In this document: piece after piece, positions 36,266 to 44,187 of the stretch
Numbering within the stretch: the stretch's first letter is position 1
Layout of the letters: each line of letters starts with the position of its first letter
Notes under the pieces: model-generated
The model's database searches: none
The model's input: only the letters and a program-made list of their open reading frames with translations
What the model was told of the DNA's origin: nothing
Translations under genes and position numbers: made by a program
DNA from: Bacteroidota bacterium
GTDB taxonomy: Bacteria > Bacteroidota > Bacteroidia > B-17B0 > Aurantibacillaceae
Length of the DNA: 64,000 nucleotides
Assembly (NCBI GenBank): GCA_030692515.1
Contig: JAUXZS010000014.1
Location: forward strand, 1-64,000
Direction of reading: 5' to 3'

Positions 36266-37961
36266 ATACTTTAACTTTTCTACGATTTATAAACATTTGG
36301 ATAATAAAAGCAAAACCCATCACCAATAAACAGCCAATTACATTTAACCACAAAAAAGCCGTTAGATTTACTATCCAAGCGTAAACAATAAAGGCTTCTG
36401 CAATTAATGCTGCGTAAAAAACTGCCATCCCACCTACTCGCTTCATATAAAAAGCAACTAAAAATATTCCTAAAATTGTGCCGTAAAATAAAGAACCTAA
36501 AACATTTACTGCTTCAATTAAATTTCCTAACCTGCTCGCATAAAAAGCTACTACGATACAAAATAAACCCCAGGCAACCGTAATCCAACGAGAAACAGAT
36601 AAATACTTTTTTTCACTTTCATTCTTCTTAAATATGCGTTTATAAAAATCAACTACCGTTGTAGAGGCTAAAGAATTTAAACCACTCGCGGTAGAGCCCA
36701 TTGCTGCCAAAAAAATAATAGCAATTAAAATGCCAACAACCCCAACCGGCAATTGTTGAGTTACAAAACTTAAAAAGATATAATTAGTATCATTTACATC
36801 TGCCGAAGCATAATTTTTGGTCATTAAGGCTGTTACTTCTTTTTTGATAGCTGTATTTTTTTTATCAGCTGCTTGTACTTTAATTCGAGAAGCATCTATT
36901 TTAATTTCATCTTTAGAATGTAAGGCATTTACTAGTTCATTTACTTCTGTTTGTTTTTCAATATAAGCAATCGTGTATGCTTGTTCTAAATTTTTAAATT
37001 CATCTTTATAAACACTATTTTGTATTCTGTTTACTTCAACATTATTAAAAAAGATGGGAGCTTGATGAAATTGGTAAAATGTAAAAACTAAAACTCCTAT
37101 TAATAAAATAAAAAATTGCATTGGTATTTTAACTAAAGAGTTCATTATTAAGCCAAGTCTGCTTTGTGTAACCGAACTACCAGTTAAGTATCTGCCCACT
37201 TGAGATTGGTCGGTACCAAAGTAAGAGAGTTGAAGAAAAAAACCTCCAATAATTCCAGACCAAATATTGTATTTATTATTTAAATCAAAATGGGTATCAA
37301 TGGCATTTAACTTATTCATTTTACCTGCAATATGCAAAGCATCAAAAAAGGAAACATTCTCAGGTAATAAGTGTATCACCATATATGCTGCTAAAAATAA
37401 ACCGCCAAAAATAATACTCATTTGTAAAACCTGAGTGTACGAAACAGCTTTGGTTCCTCCGTAAACTGTATAGGCAATTACAATTAATCCATTAAAAATA
37501 ATGGTATAAAAAACATCAATATTTAAAATAGTAGACATAATTATTGCAGGTGCATAAATGGTTATACCTGTTGATAAACCTCTTTGCAATAAAAATAAAA
37601 AAGCGGTAAGTGTACGAGTTTTATTATCAAAACGGGTTTCTAAAAATTCGTAGGCTGTATAAACTTTTAGTTTATGAAAAATAGGGATAAACGTTATGCA
37701 TAAAACAACCATGGCTAAGGGCAAACCAAAATAAAATTGCACAAAACGTAAACCATCGCTATAACCTTGGCCGGGAGCCGAAAGAAAAGTAATAGCGCTT
37801 GCTTGAGTTGCCATTACAGATAAACCAACATGATACCAAGGTAATTTTCTATCGGCTAATAAATAACCTTCTATGTTTTTTTGACCACGACTTTTCCATA
37901 TACCATAAAGTATAATAAACAAAAGCGTAATGCTTAATACTAACCAATCAATTAAACTCAT
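36264..37961 (-). CDS. Sodium:solute symporter (SSS family)
   Basis: 565 residues. It begins IDWLVLSITLLFIILYGIWK, then YLLADRKLPWYHVGLSVMAT, QASAITFLSAPGQGYSDG (Na+ site region) and VYGGTKAVSYTQVLQM, all SSS signatures. About 12-13 TM segments. A soluble insertion of roughly 100 residues (about 295-390) is helical and charged (FKNLEQAYTIAYIEKQTEV, then KKNTAIKKEVTALMTKNY) between two TM helices. The substrate is unknown. It overlaps the preceding membrane peptide gene (37958-38050) by ATGA. A PIG-L deacetylase gene is upstream on the same strand, so the substrate could be a deacetylated glycoconjugate, but this is speculation. Confidence 0.9.
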   Translation of the reverse strand: MSLIDWLVLSITLLFIILYGIWKSRGQKNIEGYLLADRKLPWYHVGLSVMATQASAITFLSAPGQGYSDGLRFVQFYFGLPLAMVVLCITFIPIFHKLKVYTAYEFLETRFDNKTRTLTAFLFLLQRGLSTGITIYAPAIIMSTILNIDVFYTIIFNGLIVIAYTVYGGTKAVSYTQVLQMSIIFGGLFLAAYMVIHLLPENVSFFDALHIAGKMNKLNAIDTHFDLNNKYNIWSGIIGGFFLQLSYFGTDQSQVGRYLTGSSVTQSRLGLIMNSLVKIPMQFFILLIGVLVFTFYQFHQAPIFFNNVEVNRIQNSVYKDEFKNLEQAYTIAYIEKQTEVNELVNALHSKDEIKIDASRIKVQAADKKNTAIKKEVTALMTKNYASADVNDTNYIFLSFVTQQLPVGVVGILIAIIFLAAMGSTASGLNSLASTTVVDFYKRIFKKNESEKKYLSVSRWITVAWGLFCIVVAFYASRLGNLIEAVNVLGSLFYGTILGIFLVAFYMKRVGGMAVFYAALIAEAFIVYAWIVNLTAFLWLNVIGCLLVMGFAFIIQMFINRRKVKV

Positions 37962-38050
37962 TTAAAATACTGGGTGAAAAAATAAAGAAGTACAATTACA
38001 ATAACTAAAACCCCAATGACAACTGCGTAAACATTATTCCATTTTTTCAT
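37958..38050 (-). CDS. 30-residue single-TM peptide overlapping the symporter gene
   Basis: The frame encodes MKKWNNVYAV, then a TM helix (VIGVLVIVIVLLYFF), and TQYFK. Two ATGs are in tandem (38048-38050 and 38051-38053). Its TGA (37958-37960) overlaps the symporter ATG (37959-37961) as ATGA, so the two are likely translationally coupled. The positive-inside N-terminus, strongly hydrophobic core and coupling argue that it is a real gene. It may be a small subunit or regulator of the symporter, but I know no named family. Confidence 0.65.
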   Translation of the reverse strand: MKKWNNVYAVVIGVLVIVIVLLYFFTQYFK

Positions 38051-38061
38051 CATTAAAATAT

Positions 38062-38178
38062 TTATTTTGATAGAACACAGATCTTACAGATTAAACAGGT
38101 TTTCACAGATTATTATTTTTCCAATTGAACACAATTTAAACATTTTTTATTTTGATGGAACACAGATATTATAGATTA
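38062..38178. repeat. Left repeats of the second GxxExxY locus
   Basis: TTTGATAGAACACAGAT (38066-38082) and TTTGATGGAACACAGAT (38151-38167) are direct copies, each followed by a TTACAGATTA-like segment. A weaker AATTGAACACAATTT lies between them. Confidence 0.75.
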
Positions 38179-38187
38179 TTTTTTTGA

Positions 38188-38592
38188 TTATTCAATTTCA
38201 CTTTTTAAACATTTACGATCATTTGTAAATATTTTTCTTCTGAACTCTGCTTTTTTTCCAAAATTTAGTAATAATCCAACTTCAATATCGGTAGCTCTTA
38301 AATAATTTAAAAGCTGTAACTCGTTTTCGTGCACTAATACTTCACTCGCTTTTAATTCTAGTATTACAGAATTTTCAACGATTATATCCGCAAAATAATC
38401 TCCAACCAAAAAACCTTTATAATGAACTTTTATCATTTTTTGTGCTTCAGCATCTAATCCTTTGTTTTTTAATTCAAACAACATTGCGTTTTGATAAACC
38501 CTTTCAAGAAAGCCATAACCTAACTTATTATAAACTTCATAATAGGTTTTAATTATTTGCTCAGTTATATTTTCATGCAATAAAGTTTCCAT
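38188..38592 (-). CDS. GxxExxY-family PD-(D/E)XK nuclease-like protein
   Basis: 134 residues, complete, with a good ATG. The signature G27-F-L-E30-R-V-Y33 follows YYEVYNKLGYG. The PD-(D/E)XK-like core is D69 (ADIIV) and E79-L-K81 (VILELKASE), and the C-terminal block is LNYLRATDIEVGLLLNFG. It lies within a same-strand gene run, PIG-L deacetylase to symporter, and both flanks carry inverted copies of a 17-bp repeat. Family members are widespread and patchy. The biochemical role is unknown; nuclease activity is inferred from motifs. Confidence 0.85.
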   Translation of the reverse strand: METLLHENITEQIIKTYYEVYNKLGYGFLERVYQNAMLFELKNKGLDAEAQKMIKVHYKGFLVGDYFADIIVENSVILELKASEVLVHENELQLLNYLRATDIEVGLLLNFGKKAEFRRKIFTNDRKCLKSEIE

Positions 38593-38601
38593 GTAAATTT
38601 T

Positions 38602-38648
38602 ATCTGTGTTTTATCTGTTAAATCAGCTTTATCCGTGTTCAATCAAAC
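38602..38648. repeat. Right repeats of the second GxxExxY locus, inverted
   Basis: ATCCGTGTTCAATCAAA (38631-38647) is the reverse complement of TTTGATTGAACACGGAT and matches the left copies at 15 of 17 positions. ATCTGTGTT (38602-38610) is a second shorter inverted copy. Confidence 0.75.
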
Positions 38649-38655
38649 ATAGTTA

Positions 38656-41148
38656 TTATTTATTCTGTGGTAAACTTAAAAGATTGACAAATAACCTGTA
38701 AGCCCCAGGAACTCCTGCGGGAAGCTCTCTAAAAAAAACTAAGCCAGTATACACAAAATTTCCTTTTCCATATTTACCAATAATTAAACTTCCATCGCTT
38801 GCTTTTTCGTTTGGGTCGTTAATAGAAAATACTGTTTCGTATTGTTTATCAATTTCTGTAGCAAAATAAATACCCCGTTCTTGAATCCATCCATCAAAAT
38901 CTTTGTTTGTAATTTTATTAGGAAAATTTAAAGCTGAATGTTTTTCATTGATGAAATTCACTTCAGCTTTTTCATTAGTTACTCTATCTCTTGAAATAGT
39001 AAATGGATACGGGCCAATATTAGCCTTAACAGGGCCTATACGATTATTAGTATTGTATTGCACAATTAAATTACCGCCGTTTTTTACATAGTCCATTAAC
39101 TTAGAATAATGTATCTGTAAACGATCGTTAGTGTTATAGGCACGAATACCGCATACTATAGCGCTGTATTTCGATAAATCATCATTCAATAATAGCTCAT
39201 CGGTTAAAATAGTTACGTTATAACCTATTTGAGTTAATGAAGCAGGAACGTCATCTCCTGCCCCAGGTATATATCCGATGTTAGTCCCTGATTTTTTTAA
39301 ATCAATATTTATTAGCCCTGCTTCTGCTTTGTATAAAATAAATTGATAAGGAATATGATCATACTCTACCCGCTTAATACTTTGATTAAATGTGGTATTA
39401 TCTGCAGTAATAATTGATGCCTCAAAATTTCCATTTATTGCAGTTTTTTCTGGAGTGATGGTTACCTCAATAATTTTTTCATCACCTTTATTCTTCAAAA
39501 AAATGTTTGGGTCTTTAATAGTTACACTCCATCCTTGAGTAGCTTTAATTTGAAGAGAGGCATTAAAGTTGGCTTCGTTAGTTTTTATAGTTATTTGAAT
39601 TGTTTTAGATGCACCTTCGCTAAATACAAATACTTTATCAGAAACATTAATTGTAACCGGTGGCAAAATTTCAAAAGGACGATAAACTTCACCTTTAACA
39701 GGGTCGGTATATTTATAAACTAAATCTCTAGTGATTTTTAAATTTAAATCCTGAATAGTAATATCAAATACTATTTTTTCTGCCGCATCATTTTCAGGTT
39801 TTCCAATCAAAGAGGGTGTATTAACAGTATAAATTCCAACATCATGTTTTTCATTTAACCAATAAGGATTTGAGTACGGAATATAGGCGGAAATTCTTTC
39901 TTTACGTTTAAAGGTATACAATTCATTTTGCTTTAAATTGAGAACCATTGTAGTATCACTTTGTAAGAATTTTACACTATTTAATTTAACCACATTTGGG
40001 TTACGATTTACAACTTGAGTAATAACTGTTGTTTCTTGTCCGGGAATACCAATATAATCTGCAGAAAACGCTTCTAACCATAATCCTGAGCAAGCAACAA
40101 TCAAATTTTCTGTCTCTTTAATTTTTTGTTTCTTCCAATAATTGAGAGTTCTATTTTGATCATTTAATGATTTTAATTCCTTATAAACCGTCACTAATTC
40201 TTTAATACTATTTTCGGGTGCCTGCGGATTGTATTTGCTAATGCAATTATTAATTAATTTTTGAATTTTTTCAGTTTCTTTAAACTTAGTCCAGTTAGTA
40301 TTTATGCCTTCAAATAAATCTGAAGTAACACTATCCCCTTTCAATAATTTAAAATATTCTAAATTAGAACCTCTTTGTTTACTAGAACCAAAACCTTGGC
40401 TTTTGTGCATCGAACGACTTTCTGCTGCAATTTCGCCGTAACTTTTCCCTAATAGTGGATTAAAAACCCCGACATCAATTTTTAATTGGTTTGGAGCTGT
40501 TGTATTTGTAGTTCCAAAATTAAATGTATTCCAAAAAATACGTTTAGCTTGCCAAACCTCTGTATATTTTAATTGCTCCGGAAATTTTTTTGGATCAGCA
40601 GCAGCATCAAAAGCTTCAACAGCAAGTATTGCAGAAGCAGTATGGTGACCATGACCACCTTCGCCTGTAGTAGGAAAACGACAAATAATAACATCGGGTT
40701 TAAATTTTCGAATAGTAAGAACTACATCAGCTAAAATACTATCCTTGTTCCAAAAAGTAAATGTTTCTTCTGGATTTTTAGAATAGCCAAAATCATTAGC
40801 ACGCGTAAAAAATTGTTCTGCGCCATCTGTTCTGCGAGCAGCTAATAACTCTTGCGTTCTAATTAATCCTAATAATTCACCTTGCTCTTTCCCAATTAAA
40901 TTTTGACCACCGTCGCCACGCGTAATTGATAGGTAACCCGTTCTTAATTTTTTCTCATTGGCTAAATATCCCAATAGACGCGTATTCTCGTCATCAGGGT
41001 GAGCAGCAATATATAAAACACTTCCAACGGTATTTAATTTTTTTAAATTCTGAATAATTTCGGCAGAATTAAATTGAGGATTTATTTGAGAAAATAAATT
41101 TGCAGCTACAAAAAAGGGCAAGGCTAATGCTAATATATATTTGGTCAT
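38656..41148 (-). CDS. PIG-L (LmbE-like) family deacetylase, multidomain
   Basis: 830 residues with a signal peptide (ILALALPFFVAANLFSQ). The N-terminal PIG-L domain has AHPDDE (49-54) and HGHH (166-169), the zinc-binding set of N-acetylglucosaminyl deacetylases. A long middle part is beta-rich (about 390-640; ITIKTNEANFNASLQIK, IEVTITPEKTAI). The C-terminal ~170 residues resemble a glutamine-amidotransferase-like fold (YSAIVCGIRAYNTND, YVKNGGNLIVQYNTN). It is presumably exported and acts on an acetylated amino sugar. The substrate is unknown. It precedes the symporter on the same strand. Confidence 0.88.
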   Translation of the reverse strand: MTKYILALALPFFVAANLFSQINPQFNSAEIIQNLKKLNTVGSVLYIAAHPDDENTRLLGYLANEKKLRTGYLSITRGDGGQNLIGKEQGELLGLIRTQELLAARRTDGAEQFFTRANDFGYSKNPEETFTFWNKDSILADVVLTIRKFKPDVIICRFPTTGEGGHGHHTASAILAVEAFDAAADPKKFPEQLKYTEVWQAKRIFWNTFNFGTTNTTAPNQLKIDVGVFNPLLGKSYGEIAAESRSMHKSQGFGSSKQRGSNLEYFKLLKGDSVTSDLFEGINTNWTKFKETEKIQKLINNCISKYNPQAPENSIKELVTVYKELKSLNDQNRTLNYWKKQKIKETENLIVACSGLWLEAFSADYIGIPGQETTVITQVVNRNPNVVKLNSVKFLQSDTTMVLNLKQNELYTFKRKERISAYIPYSNPYWLNEKHDVGIYTVNTPSLIGKPENDAAEKIVFDITIQDLNLKITRDLVYKYTDPVKGEVYRPFEILPPVTINVSDKVFVFSEGASKTIQITIKTNEANFNASLQIKATQGWSVTIKDPNIFLKNKGDEKIIEVTITPEKTAINGNFEASIITADNTTFNQSIKRVEYDHIPYQFILYKAEAGLINIDLKKSGTNIGYIPGAGDDVPASLTQIGYNVTILTDELLLNDDLSKYSAIVCGIRAYNTNDRLQIHYSKLMDYVKNGGNLIVQYNTNNRIGPVKANIGPYPFTISRDRVTNEKAEVNFINEKHSALNFPNKITNKDFDGWIQERGIYFATEIDKQYETVFSINDPNEKASDGSLIIGKYGKGNFVYTGLVFFRELPAGVPGAYRLFVNLLSLPQNK

Positions 41149-41339
41149 AATGATTTAAAACAAGCTTTGAAGATAATAAATTAGATTTAAAGAAAATTGT
41201 TATTTAAACACCTATCTTAATATTAACAATGTTCCAATAAAAGTAGACTTAGTTGAAACGTCCAATTGAAAGCATAATTTTGAAAGTGTCTTTAAACATA
41301 AGAAACAGTAATTTTGTAGTGTAAATAAACTTAAATAAA

Positions 41340-42206
41340 ATGAAAAATATACTTCGAATAATTGGTTTTGTAGTTTTTAGTTTTAATGTTAGTGCACAAC
41401 TATTAAATGGTGGAATGGAAACCTTTACTTATACAACTAACGATACATTACCAACTGGTTGGATGGCGGAGTCACAATTTAGCACAATACCTGGTAAAAC
41501 AAATGATGCGCATAGTGGCAGTTCGGCATTTGTCATCAACGGTTTTTATTACTATTTGCCCGGAATGCTTGTTAACGGAAATCTTAATCCGGCATCTTTT
41601 TTGTTTGATTGGGTAAAAGCTGGAACTCCGATTTCAACAAAGCCAACTTCATTAAAAGGATTTTATAAATATACCAATGTTGTGAGCGGAGATTCGGCCT
41701 TGGTGAAAGTATTGTTAAAAAAACACAATACTTCTACAAATAAATTAGACACTATTGGTTTTGGGATAGCAAAACTAAGGCCTGAAGCAGCTTATACAAA
41801 TTTTGAAGTGGCTATTACAGACTATTCTGTAGGTGTGCAACCAGATTCTGTTGTAGTATTTTTTATGTCTTATGACTACCTAAAAGGTACTCAACCAACT
41901 TGTGTAGATAATTATTGCAGGTATTTATATATTGACGACTTAATTTTAACAAACACAGTTGGAATTAAAGAAAATAGAAGGGAAAATGAAATTGATTTTT
42001 TTTACTCGGCAAACGAAATTCATGTAATCAATAAAAATAGAAAAGAAGTTACAATCGATATCTATTCGATTGAAGGAAAACTAGTTTTGCAAAAAGAAAT
42101 TATAGAATCTGAAAACAGAATAGATTGTTCGGAACTTCAAAAAGGTGTTTATTTTGTTAGGTCAAAACAACTAATAGGGGAAAATTATAAGTTTTTAAAA
42201 GATTAG
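41340..42206 (+). CDS. Secreted protein with T9SS type A sorting domain
   Basis: 288 residues. Signal peptide (IIGFVVFSFNVSAQ), then a beta-sandwich-like N-terminal domain (LLNGGMETFTYTTNDTLPTG, AHSGSSAFVING, LYIDDLILTNTVGI), as in proteins that begin NGGFE..W. The last ~70 residues are a type A CTD with VTIDIYSIEGKLVLQKEI and LQKGVYFVRSK. Likely exported by the T9SS and cleaved or anchored at the surface. A TAATTTTG box at 41309-41316 is a plausible -7 element. The gene converges on rluF with a 4-bp stop overlap. Confidence 0.85.
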   Translation: MKNILRIIGFVVFSFNVSAQLLNGGMETFTYTTNDTLPTGWMAESQFSTIPGKTNDAHSGSSAFVINGFYYYLPGMLVNGNLNPASFLFDWVKAGTPISTKPTSLKGFYKYTNVVSGDSALVKVLLKKHNTSTNKLDTIGFGIAKLRPEAAYTNFEVAITDYSVGVQPDSVVVFFMSYDYLKGTQPTCVDNYCRYLYIDDLILTNTVGIKENRRENEIDFFYSANEIHVINKNRKEVTIDIYSIEGKLVLQKEIIESENRIDCSELQKGVYFVRSKQLIGENYKFLKD

Positions 42207-42904
42207 TTTAAACCTGCTAATAGTTCTGTCAATTCAGCCTCAGTCAAATCGCGCCACTCGCCTACTTTTAACTTCTCTAATTTAATATTCATTACTCTTA
42301 CGCGCTGCAATTTTATTACCTGATAATCAAACATGGTACACATCCTACGTATTTGCCTGTTTAAACCTTGTGTTAAAACTACCCTAAAAATTCGTTTCGC
42401 ATTTGGTTCGAGACTAACCGTACAAGGTTTGGTTTTAACTTTCTCGCCAAGTAGTAATACACCTTCTGAAATTTCCTTTAAAAATTGTTTTCTAACCGGA
42501 AAATTTAGAGTAACAACATATTCCTTTTCATGCTCGTATTTGGAGTTAGCGATTTTATCAATTATTTCGCTATGATTGGTTAAAAGAATTAATCCTTCAG
42601 ACTCTTTATCTAATCTACCAACAGGATATACATTTTGAGGATGTCCAACAGCATCAATAATATTGTTTGCTATTTTCTCAGATGTACATTCAATTCCCTT
42701 GGGTTTATTATAAACAATATATGTTGGAACATAATCTCTTACTTCTAACTCCTTACCATCAACTAAAACTTTATCGCCTTCTTTAACGGTTGTGCTAATA
42801 GTAGCTACTTTACCATTTACTAATACTTTTTTCTCGTCAATTAATTCGTTTGCTTTTCGTCTTGAAATAAAACCAGATTGCCCAATGTATTTATCAATTT
42901 TCAT
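42203..42904 (-). CDS. rluF: 23S rRNA pseudouridine synthase RluF-like
   Basis: 233 residues. An N-terminal S4 RNA-binding domain (MKIDKYIGQSGFISRRKANE) precedes the RsuA-type catalytic domain. The catalytic aspartate is D99 in GRLDKES (96-102), and GLNRQIRRMCTMFDYQVIKL is the C-terminal signature. The RluF subgroup modifies U2604 of 23S rRNA in E. coli; the subgroup call rests on overall pattern and the QIRRMC motif. Monocistronic. Confidence 0.88.
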   Translation of the reverse strand: MKIDKYIGQSGFISRRKANELIDEKKVLVNGKVATISTTVKEGDKVLVDGKELEVRDYVPTYIVYNKPKGIECTSEKIANNIIDAVGHPQNVYPVGRLDKESEGLILLTNHSEIIDKIANSKYEHEKEYVVTLNFPVRKQFLKEISEGVLLLGEKVKTKPCTVSLEPNAKRIFRVVLTQGLNRQIRRMCTMFDYQVIKLQRVRVMNIKLEKLKVGEWRDLTEAELTELLAGLN

Positions 42905-42992
42905 TCTGCAAATATACTGTATATAAAAATCTTTCAGTTGAAATAAGTAAATTTATATCTCTCTATATTAGCTTAACAAATAAATCACTAAA

Positions 42993-44021
42993 ATGAGTTC
43001 TCGCAGAAATTTTCTTAAAGCCTCGGGTATACTAACTGCTGCCGCGGTAATGCAGCCTTCTATAACTTTCTCACAAATACCCGAAAATGGTTTGTTAAAA
43101 ATAAAACCTAAAGCCTTAAAGTCGGGAGATACAGTTGCCATTACCTCCCCGGCCGGAGCTGTTTGGGATAGCAACCAAATCGAAATATTTGCAACTATTT
43201 TAAAAAGCTTTGGATTTAATGTTGTTTACGGAAAAACCTTAAAAGAAAAGTTTGGCTATTTTGCAGGCTCAGATGAGTTAAGAGCAAACGAGTTAAACGA
43301 TTTTTTTGCTGATAAAAACATTAAAGGGATATTTTGCATGAAAGGTGGTTGGGGTTGCGCAAGAATTTTAGATAAATTAGATTACAAATTAATAAAAGAA
43401 AACCCAAAAGTATTAATAGGTTTTAGTGATATTACAGCACTTTTATTAGCAATTACTTCAAAAACAAACTTAATTACTTTTCATGGTCCCGTGGGAAATT
43501 CGGGATGGAATGAATTTACAAAATCAGTTTTCACAAACGTAACAATGGCCCAAAAATCATTTATTTTTCCTGAAAACCCATTTGGAGAAGATAAAATTGT
43601 AACCATAACCTCAGGTAAAGCCAGTGGTGAATTATTTGGAGGAAACTTAACTGTTTTAAGTTCTTTAATAGGAAGTAGTTATTTACCACATTGGAAAAAT
43701 AAAATTTTATTTTTAGAAGAAGCTAAAGAAGAACCGTATAGTATTGACAGAATGCTGACTCAATTAAAATTAAGCGGGGTTTTAGATGTGATTAGTGGAT
43801 TTGTATTTGGCAAATGCGCAAAGTGTTTAGCAGAAGAACCTTTAAAAGCTTTTACGTTTCATGAAGTAATTATGCAACATATACAACCATTAAAGATTCC
43901 TGCGTTTTATGGCGCAATGATTGGGCATATAGAAAACAAATTAACTGTGCCATTAGGAATACATGCCACAATAGATGCTGATAAGGGAATTATTTTATTA
44001 AACGAAAGTTCTGTAGTTTAA
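42993..44021 (+). CDS. S66 LD-carboxypeptidase family protein
   Basis: 342 residues. The N-terminus SSRRNFLKASGILTAAAVM is a twin-arginine-type signal, so this is probably exported folded. The S66 elements are GDTVAITSPAG, MKGGWGCARILD, nucleophile S145 in IGFSDITAL, the Glu of FLEEAKEEPY (E242/243) and H312 in GHIENKLTVP. LD-carboxypeptidases remove the terminal D-Ala from recycled murein tetrapeptides in the cytoplasm. A Tat-exported form is less usual and suggests periplasmic murein trimming. Confidence 0.88.
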   Translation: MSSRRNFLKASGILTAAAVMQPSITFSQIPENGLLKIKPKALKSGDTVAITSPAGAVWDSNQIEIFATILKSFGFNVVYGKTLKEKFGYFAGSDELRANELNDFFADKNIKGIFCMKGGWGCARILDKLDYKLIKENPKVLIGFSDITALLLAITSKTNLITFHGPVGNSGWNEFTKSVFTNVTMAQKSFIFPENPFGEDKIVTITSGKASGELFGGNLTVLSSLIGSSYLPHWKNKILFLEEAKEEPYSIDRMLTQLKLSGVLDVISGFVFGKCAKCLAEEPLKAFTFHEVIMQHIQPLKIPAFYGAMIGHIENKLTVPLGIHATIDADKGIILLNESSVV

Positions 44022-44187
44022 CATCCTAAATAAAATTAACTTATTTTAATATAGTCTATTACTCCCTACAATTGGAGGAACTATAAGCAAACCCATAAGC
44101 TTTGTTGATTACTCAATCAGTTTCGTGAAAATTAAAATTTTGTATTTTGATGATAAGTGTATCTTTAACATAAGAAATTTAAACCCT

